From: Setaria digitata | Taxonomy: Eukaryota; Nematoda; Chromadorea; Rhabditida; Setariidae | NCBI GenBank assembly: GCA_003640385.1 | Contig: RCAB01000256.1 | Coordinates: 26,233 to 90,232, forward strand | DNA length: 64,000 bases | Reading direction: 5' to 3' | In this document: positions 25,801-36,900 of the stretch, piece by piece | Position numbering within the stretch: position 1 is the first letter of the stretch | How the letters are laid out: the number at the start of each line of letters is the position of its first letter | The notes under the pieces: generated by a model | Seen by the model: the letters and a program-made list of their open reading frames with translations, nothing else | Told to the model about the DNA's origin: nothing | Databases searched by the model: none | Program-made: the position numbers and the translations under genes

Positions 25801-26020
25801 ATGAGAGTTGCTTACGAAGTCACTAGAGAAAAGAAACCTTGGGAAGTTATTATAGGTAAGTTCAAAGGATTCGGATTTTTCATCCTCGTACTAGTTCTCT
25901 TATTTCATCGCTCATGACTTATAAATTACTTTTTCCCCTATTTCAGGATCAGATCAGTTAATAAATCCAGCAGCTTTCTTGGAAAATCTTCGTGGACTGA
26001 GCAAGCCTCGAGATAATTAA
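19832..26020 (+). CDS. unc-18: UNC-18 (Munc18/STXBP1 Sec1-family protein), complete
   Basis: Thirteen exons join in frame to give 590 aa, the family length: 19832-19859, 22560-22738, 22871-22985, 23295-23398, 23698-23837, 24025-24249, 24417-24595, 24683-24816, 24898-25036, 25136-25245, 25347-25534, 25698-25855, 25947-26020. The start MSLKAIVGQ and stretches such as [31 protein letters not shown] and the C-terminal [12 protein letters not shown] and [13 protein letters not shown] match Sec1/Munc18 of the UNC-18 subtype. Family knowledge: it clamps and templates syntaxin (UNC-64) for synaptic vesicle priming at the presynaptic membrane. Intron 1 is 2.7 kb and contains a gene on the other strand; all other introns are short. 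AATAAA-type signals follow at about 26181. No breaks were seen. Confidence 0.98.
20224..22484 (-). CDS. nested coiled-coil protein with C-terminal hydrophobic segment (unc-18 intron 1)
   Basis: Minus-strand exons lie wholly inside unc-18 intron 1. They are: about 22270-22484 ([18 protein letters not shown]); about 22115-22250 ([20 protein letters not shown]); about 21953-22016 ([20 protein letters not shown]); about 21390-21510 ([18 protein letters not shown]); about 21107-21215 ([19 protein letters not shown]); about 20815-21028 ([20 protein letters not shown]); and 20224-20430, a last exon with a hydrophobic stretch ([20 protein letters not shown]) before the stop. From 22115 down to 21028 most junctions close in phase and use good GTAAGT/TTTCAG signals. 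The first junction and the one into the last exon do not close, so those exons are tentative. The heptad-rich core plus terminal hydrophobic helix suggests a tail-anchored coiled-coil protein. I do not recognise the family. Confidence 0.55.
21890..21931. repeat. perfect 17-bp inverted repeat, 8-nt loop
   Basis: tgatcagttgaaaatgc, then aattccag, then the exact reverse complement. It sits in an intron shared, on opposite strands, by unc-18 and its nested gene. Transcribed, either strand would fold into a stable 17-bp hairpin. It is too short for a typical nematode pre-miRNA, whose stem is about 22 bp or more. It may be a foldback-element remnant. Confidence 0.85.
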
Positions 26021-26790
26021 AAGGCAACCTTTTTTTTATTGATAATTCTTCCTTCAGTTGTGAGTTACAGCAAAAAAATTTTTCTTTAGGTGTGAGTTAC
26101 CTGCAGCAAAGGGAAATAAGTCTCATTTTTGATGATCTGATGTAAAATATCTAAGAATAATTTACTCTACATATTCTCTTAAATAAATTTATTTATCTGC
26201 TAAATTTATATTCGATAAGTGATGTATTTCCTAAAAACGGAAAATTAGCCTGCGATGAAGAGATCGGAATTCTTATGTCTGTGACATAATTATATGATTA
26301 TTTGCATTTGCACAAAATAATTCATTAGCTTCAAAAGTGATTTAGTTATAATATGAGATTTTATGATATCTCAAAAGTTGATTGAGTTTAATAAATCTGG
26401 AGTGATTTGTTATGAAATTTCCTTGAGTTTCCTTATTTTTTTTGTCCAAAAAAAAAAAAAAAAATCGATACCTAGTGATTCTAATGCATTAGATTAGATT
26501 GCGACGCAGTCAAAGCTCAACCAGCTATTAGCTTTATATCGTTTGTGGGATTTTGAGAATAAACTTTTGCCATAAAAAACTATATTGAATCTCCTGCTTA
26601 TTGCATTATTTCAGTTCGCATATCCTTCTTTTTACATAAATTCTTTTCCTTTTCTGTCTCATCTTATTGATGTTATTGTCACCTATTTCCAAATACTATT
26701 ATTTATTTATACCGTTATTGTATTGTTGCAATGGTTGTGATAAGCCCGTTTCTTTGATTTGTATTCATTTGCTTCCATAGCTTTCTGGAT
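26021..26790. other. unc-18 3' UTR and intergenic
   Basis: AT-rich. Contains poly-A/T runs and AATAAA-like signals near 26181. The minus-strand frame continuing to 26707 is an alternative end of the small gene listed next. Nothing else is seen. Confidence 0.5.
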
Positions 26791-26791
26791 T

Positions 26792-27303
26792 TCAAGCATA
26801 TACATTATTAACTTTTGTGGTTGGGATGTTTTGCCGATATTCCTCCCATTTTTTTTTTTCGTTGTCCTTAAGTTCTTCGGTAATCTGAATCTAGTCATTT
26901 CCTGAAACATGACACTTTCTGATGTGGTGCTTAAGGAAGGCTTCATGTAATCCTTGTAGTTAGGAATGGCAATCGGATTCATACAAAAGTCCTCATGAAG
27001 TGGTTTTGGTGATGGATTCTCGATCCTTGAGAAATTTTGAGATCCTGAAGGGCGTTTTGTTTTTAGTAAATGGAAGCAGTGGAAGAACTGGTATCGGGTG
27101 AAATATATTTACATTATTTTGAAAACATTCCAATGTTTCTACCAGGCTTCCTTTACCTAGTCATAAACCAGAACTTTATATTGCTTATGTCTAATTACCT
27201 AATAATTCTTTCAATAACAAATTTCGTCTTGGAGTATTTCGGAAAGCTTTTTTTTACTTGCACGGTAAACATTCGCGAAGTTTGGCTCCACCTGGATAGT
27301 CAT
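26792..27303 (-). CDS. small unknown protein, about 85-100 aa
   Basis: Exon 1 (about 27261-27303; MTIQVEPNFANVYRA, donor GTAAAA, phase 1) joins in frame to a second exon after CCCTTCAG at about 27040. The second exon encodes ENPSPKPLHEDFCM and NPIAIPNYKDYMKPSLSTTS. The 3' part can be read two ways. One is a direct read-through ending at 26707. The other is a short intron leading to LKDNEKKKWEEYRQNIPTTK and a stop at 26792-26794; this looks more protein-like. No TM segment or signal peptide is seen. Lengths and the Lys/Glu-rich helical end would suit a small mitochondrial or nuclear accessory protein, but this is a guess. It lies tail to tail with unc-18. Confidence 0.45.
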
Positions 27304-27683
27304 TTATTTAATATATTCAAGCAGTATATATGTCTGGAATGGCGACAATCAAGATTAATTTGCTATCGCTCTATCTGGTAGTCAGGATGTACTTTCCCTT
27401 CCTACCTTACTTCCTTAACATGTTATCACATATTTTCATGTGTAATGGGTTACTGGTAAATCTCCTTTCAGAATACAAACTTTTGATCCTAAATAATTTT
27501 CGATGCTAGCATAGGAAAACAACGTCATTGGATATAAATGACATCAATAATTTTGGTTTCTAAGACAATAGTTTCTAGTGCTTTATATTTCCTTTCTCGA
27601 GAAAAATTTCAGTCGCAATATTTTGTAAGAGCGAGCCTATCAAACACACAGAAACGTCAATTGGCACAATTTCTATTAAAGAA

Positions 27684-30333
27684 TCATAATTCATCTTTAT
27701 TTTCTGGAAAATAGTTCTGAGCAAAGAAAGATGAAGGTCTGGAAAATGTCGATGCATATTTTCTCTGCCGATATACAAATGCGCTCAAAGTTGATACACA
27801 GTTGCCAATGAAATGATCTGCTGATGAAAGAATGGCTAAATTGATGTGCAAATTCTCAGGATAACGGCGTTGTACAGTAATCTGAAATAGATATAAACTT
27901 TGTCGCTAGTTTTTTTTTAAATGATAAACTACGAAACTACCTCAGCATCTACTCACAAACGAGCCCATTACCAGTGCTGCTGCCAGGAAATTTCTTCAAC
28001 GTCGCAGCGAAAGAGTTTTTAAGAAAAAGGCCGAACAAAGTAAAACCTTGTTTGACCTTCTTCGCTAACCGTTGGTATTTCTATTCATATCATTGTTATG
28101 AAATCTTTCCCACCTGTAATGGAGTTAATTCTTGCTTTAATTCATCGATATAATGAAACCGATCACTCGACACGAATACTGACCGTGCTTTCAGTTCTGA
28201 TGCCTTCTTCATAACCTTAAATATGTCGTTTAACAAAAATAGGCCTCAAAAAGACGAGAGCTGATACTTTTCGATAATTATATCGCTCGCTAACAAATCA
28301 CTCCATCAACTAAAAGCAGCCTTGCAATTCTCATGGCCGGATTAATTTTCCTTTGCTTCTGGTCGATCTTTCGAAATTGAAATAAATTTTCCATCCGAGT
28401 TTGAGACATCCAATCCAACGTTCCTCTTTTGTTTAAAATCATTATGAACATTTCGGTTTTACCTCTTTGATAACTGTTTGCAATGAAGGAAGACACATTT
28501 CGGCAGTTAAGTTATTACTACTACCAGTACAGATTGCTGAACCAAATAATTTTTTAGTTCCGTCCTCGCGTATCGTTCGACATAAATTCTCCTAAAAATA
28601 TATAATTCATTCATAAACCGTTCTATCAAATTCTTGATTCAGTATAGACAATTCATGACCATAGAAAATTGCAGTAACATTTCACACTACTGGAAAGTGA
28701 AACTGAATTTTGCGTTGGCTTTTTACGCAAATATCTCGAAATATGAAAGGATCTGCTTCTGCAAAACTTACCCAATCAACATCATTTCGCAAGTGAATAG
28801 CAATAAATGGTCTTTCAAATGATTTTGCAATATATTTATTAGCCTCTATCAGAATTGCTTCTGACCATTGAAGATATTTTTGCAAATCGTGATCATCTTT
28901 TCGTGCAGGAAATGGAGCAGGAGGAGAAATGAATGACAAAACTGGGTATTTATCAGCTGGAAACCTATGAAAATGCGAATTTCATATCGGTAGCGACAAT
29001 ATTCGCGTCAACAATAGAAAGGCAATATGAAATCCATTGACCTGGTAACGATGTAAAAAAAAAAAAACCAAAATAATAAACAGAACCAAATCAATTCAAC
29101 ATCAAATATTCAGAAAAAAAGAAACGGCGAATTTTTTTATCAAGCTACTCCATTATTTATACTCTCCACTGTGTTCTACCATTAGTTACGCTGAAAGCGT
29201 GATGGAGTAGCTTGATTCTTGAAAGAGCATTCCACTAATGCGATTTGTTCCTGCCACTGCTACTACTGCTTTTCAGTTATTTTTCCCACATATTTCTGGA
29301 ATACTAAGCTTATGGAAGTTAAACGCAATTTACTTCTCATTCCAGCTTTTTCGAACATTTTCTAAGTTAATAAAATGCGCTTCGGGAAAATCTGAAGCAT
29401 AAAAAACATCGCCAACAAAACTTATATTCGAATAATCCCAAAATGGACCAAATGGATTTCCCTCTTTGGCATGGCAACCAGGTAATTTGTTTGTATCATA
29501 GATGCTCTGACGCGACTGCCAACAAAATGCTAGAATATCGATGTTCTTAATGAAAAGTCATTAGTGTCCTTTGAATTTTCAGCAATTTCTTCATCATACT
29601 TTATCACAATTGTTGAATGAAAGACGAAATCACGACTGGAAATAATAAATGTGAAAAAAAAAATTTGTAATAATCAGGATAATGAAAATTTTAGCCAGAT
29701 TCTTACCCATCCTTTTATCCAGTGGCCACAAATTCGATGCAGTTTCTCTGATAAAATCACGCATAACAACCATCCTATGAAATTTAAGTAACGGTTTGAC
29801 TAAAAAATATTTGTCGAAATCAACCATAACCTGAATAAAGGTTCTTTTAGAATGAAAGATTTTCAAGAGTAACAGACAAAATCAGTAGCTTGAAGTCATA
29901 GCTACAATTCCATAATTTCAAATAACATAGAATTAGCAATTAAATGCTTCCATAATGTTATTCGTAGAAAGAAAAGAAAAATGCAGAAAGATCTTAAAAA
30001 TAAGTAAATATATAGGGAAACATAACTAGTATAGTCATACATTGTAAGAAGAAAAAACAATATAAATGAAAATGTCAGAATTCTAGTCATGAGAAAAAGT
30101 TTCAATGTAAAACTTACTGCTTGCCTTTTTCCGGGATGGTACTCAACAAATGGAGGCAAAACCAAAGTTCTATTAAGGGCTTTAGCAAATGCCAGCATGC
30201 CAAGGAAATGTTCCATCTGATTACCAAATCTACCCATGCATGGGCAATACGCTACATATCCAGCAGCAGAAGTGAAATTATCAATTCGTAACAAGATGAT
30301 AACGTAAAAGAAGAAAAAAACTGGTACCCACAT
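27684..30333 (-). CDS. POFUT1: GDP-fucose protein O-fucosyltransferase 1 (POFUT1), complete
   Basis: Seven exons, all closing in phase, give 385 aa (human POFUT1 is 388): 30118-30333, 29707-29830, 29334-29529, 28964-28772, 28591-28463, 28215-28114, 27881-27684. Order of features: a hydrophobic N-terminal signal segment ([13 protein letters not shown]); the conserved [31 protein letters not shown]; the nucleotide-sugar loop IHLRNDVDW with the conserved Arg; then [17 protein letters not shown]. It ends in KDEL, a textbook ER-retention signal. Known role: adds O-fucose to EGF-like repeats of Notch-type proteins in the ER lumen. The acceptor of exon 6 is TTTAAG rather than TTTCAG. No breaks. Confidence 0.97.
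29139..29216. repeat. 15-bp terminal inverted repeat foldback in a POFUT1 intron
   Basis: atcaagctactccat at 29139-29153 is exactly reverse-complemented at 29202-29216. The 48-bp spacer contains a smaller stem (acgct-gaa-agcgt). The size and perfect ends suggest a tiny foldback or MITE-like element, or an RNA hairpin. It lies between the exons ending at 29334 and starting at 28964. Confidence 0.75.
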
Positions 30334-30941
30334 CTAACTGCTGATGAGATACCTGAACAGTGAAAAACAAGCATAATTTCGGCAGGGAAATAAGAAAGCA
30401 GGAAAGAGGTTAATTTCAGAACATAAAAGTAACACGAACAGCTAACACCAAAGTGCCCGGAAATATAATTATGGAATGCTGCAATGTTTGCAATGCGAAA
30501 CCGCGTTTCATTTTCCTTATGGATATAATCACGGAATTTTTTCTATTTTATTACAAAACAACAGAGAAGTACTGGAATGAAATCTTTATTAAGTATTAAG
30601 AATAATTATTTAGTAGCATATTATACGCGCAAGGATGAAAAACAAGACAAAGAAATTGAACAGAAACAACTATGAATACATAGTAAGCAATGCTTCAGTC
30701 GAAAAACACATTTATCAAGCAAGAAAACTGTTTTTTCATTTAAGATGTTTAACTAGCTCTGAACTAAAATCTTCGGTAAGCACAGTCATCCAAAAAGGTA
30801 AAAGCAATTGCCAACAAAGTGAAGCTTTTTCATTTCATTGAAATTTTCATTTTACTTTTTCCTTGTTCCGTATGCTTTTCAGGTCCCATTATTTCAAGTT
30901 GTGGTGGAGATGAATAAAAGTGTAAACGACGCACAAAGAAC

Positions 30942-32002
30942 TTACAACAGCACAAACAAGAGGATAATAAAAAACAACAGCACGGATAGAATAAGAATCG
31001 CCATCCACTGTTTCTTATCTGAAATTGTGAGGGGAATTTAGCCTCAGTTCTACGATATCATGGTGAATAAGACATTTCAAAATTTCCTAGTGAATAAATT
31101 TTTCTGGATGAAAATGAAAATCCATGTGGTTTATAGATTTGCATTTTCGTAATCCCATGATGACTTAAAAAAAAGATTCAAACAAACCGTCGTCCATGTT
31201 GGTCACTTTCACAATTTTTTTCATCACACCATCCAACTTTATTTGCGCCCGCTCCATGTCCGTACCCAAATCATCCAGCATTCTAAAGAAGTTAGAAATT
31301 AGAGAATATTTAATTACTACCATATATTTCATTTCTGGCAATAAGCACACAGAAAAATCATGAAACTTTATCCAGAAGAAAATCTTAGATATAACTAAGA
31401 ATTTCCTGTTAGTTCTTCAAAAACATTTCTACTTAAGTTACACGTCTAACTGATTTAAGATTGCAATTGCACACTGCAAAAAATTCAAACAACGTGAATC
31501 GGTTAATTATTTCATCAAGTCATTAATGTTCACGAAATTTTTTGACCACCAAAGACTACGCGAAATCAATCAGAAACTTTTGATTTTTATAAGCAAATTG
31601 TATTCATGAGAAAGGAAAGCAACTACATTGATTGCTCTTCGAGCTCCGTTCCAATTCGACTACTCATATTCTTCAGCAGTTGTACGGAATCACCTACTTT
31701 TTCCAAGTCTTTATCCTGATCATTTAGTATCATCTAAAAACTGGCAAACAACTGGGTTATTAATCCGATAAAAATAAGCAGCACTTTTAGCATGAGCACT
31801 CAAAAATAATCTAACAGCAATTATTTTTGATATTTCATGCGCTCGCTGCTAAATACTTGCTCACAAGAAGAAAAAAAATTTTAATAAGACTGCGAGAATA
31901 AACCTGCTGTTTTTGTAAAGTATCAGCAAAAAATTGTGTTGAAGAGGAAGGTGAATCATTTAATCTTGTGTATCGATAACCACTATCACCTGATGAAGTC
32001 AT
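30942..32002 (-). CDS. syx-6: short syntaxin-6-like t-SNARE (Qc), complete as a minimal protein
   Basis: Four exons close in phase to give 125 aa: 31904-32002, 31627-31733, 31188-31282, 30942-31018. The protein consists of a short N-terminal linker (MTSSGDSGYRYTRLNDS), a full SNARE motif (DQDKDLEKVGDSVQLLKNMS through QIKLDGVMKKIVKVTNMDD) with the central layer Gln, and a C-terminal anchor (KKQWMAILILSVLLFFIILL) followed directly by the stop. This pattern is that of syntaxin-6/10-type Qc SNAREs of the trans-Golgi and endosomes. The usual N-terminal three-helix domain is absent. The ATG follows directly after a CTTTGCAG acceptor, so it may be the trans-spliced start. Otherwise upstream exons exist that I could not identify. 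Confidence 0.9.
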
Positions 32003-32389
32003 CTGCAAAGGAAAAAAGAAACAAATCTGATGCATTAATTATCAGCATTAAATAACAATTATTCCACCTAATCAAAATTGATTACAATATATCATTCCAA
32101 ACATATTTTGTTTGAAGCAAGACAGAAAATTTTTATAAACGTTTTGAGATTCGAAAACTATTTTCAATTTTACCAATATTTTTTATCCCACAAATTTACT
32201 GCAACATAACATTAGGAAAAATTAAATTCCATAAAATCCCGCTAATTTCTAAAAGCTTAAGACTCACCTTAACAAAGAGACCGATGAAGCGCTTTCAGCA
32301 CGTCACGATTTAAAAAGAACTTCTCAAAGAGAAGTTTCTAATTGCTCCAAAAAAAAATTTATCACCATCCAACAACTACATCTGTGTTT

Positions 32390-33357
32390 CGCCGAGTTCA
32401 TCAGCAGAATTTTTCAATTTCGTTACCGCATGCTGTTTCAAAATAACATTCTTACTGGAAGTAATACCCTATAGTGAGAATACTGAAAAAGAACTACCAA
32501 CGGCATCAATCAGAAATAGTGGTTCTACACAGTTCTTTCAATATGTGACTTAATAAATGATCTCGAAATATCCTTTATTAACATTTCCTAAGATAACTTG
32601 CTGGCTAGTTTTCTGTTCTCCTACAATTCTATCACAAGAACACATATATACGAACAAAATTTCTTATCTCGAGAAGGGAAAACTTCCCACTTTTCAGCCA
32701 AAAGTTTTGTTTTTTCAACTAGCTCCCTAAAACCTCTCAATAATATGCCACAACTTCACGAAATACAATAAAGGATTAAATACCCAAGTCAATCGTACAC
32801 TGCTTCACTTCGCATTTCATCCTTAAGTTATAAATACTTAACTTCATGCCGTGCAGTACCTAAATAAGGCAGAAAGGTGAGGACTGCGCTCAGTTTAAGA
32901 GTTTCACATGTGAGCCACGCATGAATTCAACAGTGTCTACGAAAACATCGAGATTGAGGTAAAAATGGACTCGATGAATTCCGCAAGCAAACCCAATAGA
33001 TTGCATTTATTTTGCAAGTGCAGGTATTCGAATACACATGAATCTTCTAAAAGCTGTGAAAATATGGGAATGTAGAGGAAATCCTAGCTTCTTAAGACAC
33101 GTAGCGTAGAGAAACGTGGAACACGTGGCCAACTCCTTACATCTCAAGCACTACTTATTAACAAGGGTTTAGTGCAGGTCGGCATGCAACAAACTAATCT
33201 CATTAGTCTCTCATGCTGTCAATTCCTGTTGTTAACAGTAGTGCAGATATTTGAGCAGGATAAGAAGCAAAGATAAACAGGGCTTGTCACCACTTCCAGA
33301 CTAATCTTGGTCTCGAGTTCCTGAAGTTTGTCTTCTTTGTCGGAAGTATCAACCATT
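32390..33357 (-). other. two isolated coding-like exons between syx-6 and ift-81
   Basis: On the minus strand, 33260-33357 starts MVDTSDKEDKLQELETKISL, and about 32395-32455 encodes KNVILKQHAVTKLKNSADEL after a CTTCCAG acceptor. Both look like charged helical protein. They might be one small coiled-coil gene or upstream exons of syx-6, but their splice phases do not join to each other or to syx-6 in any arrangement I tried. Confidence 0.25.
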
Positions 33358-33530
33358 ACGCTGCTTGATAAAGATGTCCATTAAAAATTTCATTCATATT
33401 CGTTTCCCTTGAAGAGTTCTTTGGTATATTTCGACTGGAACAAGAAACAGATCTGCACTGAAGAAAAACTCAATGATAATATGTTTGCACCAGGGAGAAA
33501 GGTGCCATTGATACATTTGTTTTCTGAGCT

Positions 33531-33562
33531 GTCAATGATATGATATGATATGATACGATATG
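33531..33562. repeat. short (TATGA)n tandem repeat
   Basis: About five to six imperfect copies of the pentamer tatga/tacga, immediately upstream of the ift-81 promoter region. Confidence 0.7.
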
Positions 33563-33622
33563 TCCACAAGAGTAAGCCTTAATCAAATGATACTGATACA
33601 GCTCACAACCTCGTACCTTCAC

Positions 33623-33636
33623 ATTACTATGGCAAC
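33623..33636 (+). promoter_or_regulatory. X-box-like RFX (DAF-19) site upstream of ift-81
   Basis: ATTACTATGGCAAC matches the published nematode X-box consensus RYYNYYATRRNRAC at every position. It lies 321 bp before the ift-81 ATG. In C. elegans, DAF-19 drives ciliary genes through such sites, usually within about 250 bp of the start, so this one is somewhat far. The right half (ATGGCAAC) is the strong half-site. Confidence 0.6.
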
Positions 33637-33956
33637 GATGCAATTCCACACTACTCCACTTCCACTTTTCGCCTCTCTAATCGAAGCTTGTTATTACAGC
33701 ATTGCTCTAACTGTAACGTTTCGTTTAGCATATCACTTGCATGACTGGAGTGTTACTGAGAATATGCCAATATCTCATCGGAAGTTATTCGAGAAGACCT
33801 TTGCAGACTTTCTTCACTTTCTCTCCTTTACATTCAAGAATCAAGCCTAGTCGTAGAAGACTCATTCGCAAATAGCAAAATTACAATACCTGTGCAGTAC
33901 TTCTCACGGACTCCGACTCTCGTACTGACCAATCATTGACCTGTTTCGCAGTTCAG

Positions 33957-36900
33957 ATGGGATCGGAGTTGAGAACCATCGTGGATGGCTTAAACGGAGA
34001 GCCATTCAAAATGAATCTGAATTTGATCAGCTTTGACATGATCTATAACGAACAGCTGCTGCAAATTCTGAGTGATGTGTTGTTTTGGATCGAAGACTTG
34101 GATACAATAGATATTCGTGAAGAGGGACCGGACGAAACAGCACTTCGGATATTCAATTCGCTTCGTATCCTCAAATATCCTCCACCTACGGATATCGAAA
34201 AGCTGTAAGATAATATCTGACTCAAGTTCTTATTTTACCTGACAAAATTATCAGAAAGTTACATCGAATTAATCAATGAAATAATCAAAGTTCATTGCAA
34301 AACAGAAGACTCGATTATTGTTTCAAATTCAAAGAATCACAGGTCATTTGCATTATAGCGTAAAAGAAACATGAAGGTTTTATAAGTTTTATAGAAGCAG
34401 TAACCGAAATTTCCTTTTTTTTTATATTTTAAATTTGAGAAATTAAAAAAACAAAATTTAGAATGAAACATTTTAACAAGGTAATAGGTGTGCATAACTC
34501 ATTTCTTCAATTGCAAAACAAGTCAAAAAAACTTTTCGCATCATTTCAATTTTTCAATTATTTTCCAACACTTGACTCAAGAATACATTCAGATTCACTT
34601 ACTTCAATAGAAAAATTTCTTATTTAGAAAAATCTTGTCGTAATATATTGCAAAACAAAGCTGAAGGCAGTAGGTGCACTGCGCTTTGTTTTGCCAGATG
34701 ATAATTAGTCTTCTAATTAATAGTCAACGATGGCGACGTGGTATTGTGGAAGGAGAGAAGGTTGTAATTTATCCGATCCTGGAATGGATTTTTAAAAATG
34801 TGATTCTACTAAAAGAGCGGGCATATTTGGCCAAATATCTCACTAAAATCGATGTCCCAGGTTCGAGTTTTTATCCATTTTGAATAGAATCCATTATCAG
34901 AATATATTTTGAAAATGAACTTGTCATGTTCCATGAAGGATTGATTTGAGATTATCAAAGCAAATATACAGGAAAAAAATCCATGAAAGGCTGCTAGACT
35001 AAAAGTTTTAAGATTGCTAGATTAAAAATTCTTCATTTACGCTGCATTTAAAGCTAAATTGGCGTTTTATAAATTAGTCTTTTATCGTTTATAGGTGCAT
35101 TTCAAGATCCGGAAGTGATGGAAATGTCAAATCAAATTTCAGCTTTAATGGAAGAATTCAAAGCAAGTCTTATATTCTCTACTTTAAGCCATGAAACTTA
35201 TAAGTATGGCTGGATGAAGAAAGTCATAAATTAATTAGCTTGAGAGCAAAATTTTTGCCTTCCAGGATGTGCATTCACAAGTGGTTGAAGCTCGCAAAGA
35301 TTCGTTGGTGATGGAAGACATTCGAACTGATCTAAATACGATGAAAGTTGAAAAGGAACAACTGAGCAAACGAATTGATAAGATCGAGCGCAAACTTCGT
35401 GGCATAACGAACATTGAGCACTTCCTACGAGTAGCCGAAAAATGTCGATTGGAGAATGAACGACTGGAAAAAGTTGGACATCTCAAGCTAGAGCAGAGAA
35501 ATTTGGTGCGGTAAATTCTTCCTGATATGTTGAGCAACATTCTAGACTTCTGTAGAGAATGATTTTAAGGAAACTTTAACTACTTTGATATTTTTTTTAA
35601 ATCTTGAGGCATTTGACTGATCTCGTTGGAAATGATGAGCCATAGATATTTTCATCAGGTTGATCGAATTAGGAAACATAAGTTTGATAAATAACGTTAC
35701 CGAGTACTTCATTAAAGCACTATCCTGTCATAAATAAACATGTCATCCAGGATATTAATATCACATTTTAGAAAAAGAAAAAAAACTTGAAAATAAGGAA
35801 AATATTGAGATTTAGCTCAGCTGTGGATATAACTTGTGATTGCGAATATCTGCGTAGAACAAGTAATAACTAACTATATAGAACTGGAAGCAAGCGTGAC
35901 GTGACTTACTTCCATCTCTGAACTTTGACTCTTTCGCTTCTCCACTTAAATTATTTTAGTCGTTTGTGGAATTTGATGGCTCATTAAAAATCTGAAAAGA
36001 TTGCTTCATTTTCTTTTTCTTGCATTAATTTATGATCATATAATTATGGAAACATTCAAACTTCTCCGAAGTCTGCAAACATTTTCTTTTTACGAAAAGT
36101 ATAAAATCCAGAAAGCGAGTCAACAATTTTCTTGAACAGTTGTTCGAAAGTTAGCAGAGAAATTCTCAAAGTCTACGAGTAAGTAATTTCCAAAATAGCG
36201 TCAAATATTACAATGCAATTACAGTTTGAAATAATAGAAATATGTATGCTCCACGATTTATGAATTTATAAGCAGGATGTAATGCTGATTCTCTCCGTAA
36301 AAGTGGGAGAATCTTATCGCATTATATTGACTTGGGATAATTGAAGAATGATCTTACTCTGATTAATTAAAACTTACTGTCTAGATTTCACTTTTTAGAT
36401 GTTGTTTAGTGACCAGAAAATACAGCGTTTAAATGCTTCATTGAAAGAATTAAAGGCAGCTGGTGAAAATGTTGATCCAACGGAAAGGATGAAAACATTG
36501 AAGGTTAATTAATTTTCTTAAGAAGATTTAATTTGATCACCTGTTAATAAGCAATACGAGGTGATATCGAAGAGTATATCTCATACTGATAAAAGCTAAA
36601 CTCTTATGACTTCATGCTTTATGAAAATGAATTTAATAAAACTAGTTTTATAATCGATATTTTAAGACTTTTTAAAATGTAAACATTATCCTTACTATCA
36701 AATATGAAATGATTCTAATAGCCATGTTCCGTTACTAATATTGTATGTATATAATTATTAAATATTTAATTTATAAAATCAGGAAGAAATGGAAACAAAT
36801 TATTATATGGTCAATGAAAAACTCCCAAAGGAAATTGAAACAAAAATGACAATTATAGCTAATCTCAGTAAAGTAGTTGATGTTTCTGTTATCGATAAAA

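Noticed and set aside
30838..31041. 67-aa plus-strand open frame.
   Set aside because: It is antisense to the last exon of syx-6, which encodes the SNARE membrane anchor.
33560..33850. 96-codon plus-strand open frame upstream of ift-81.
   Set aside because: No similarity, covers the X-box and promoter region, and ift-81 already has a start that aligns with the family.
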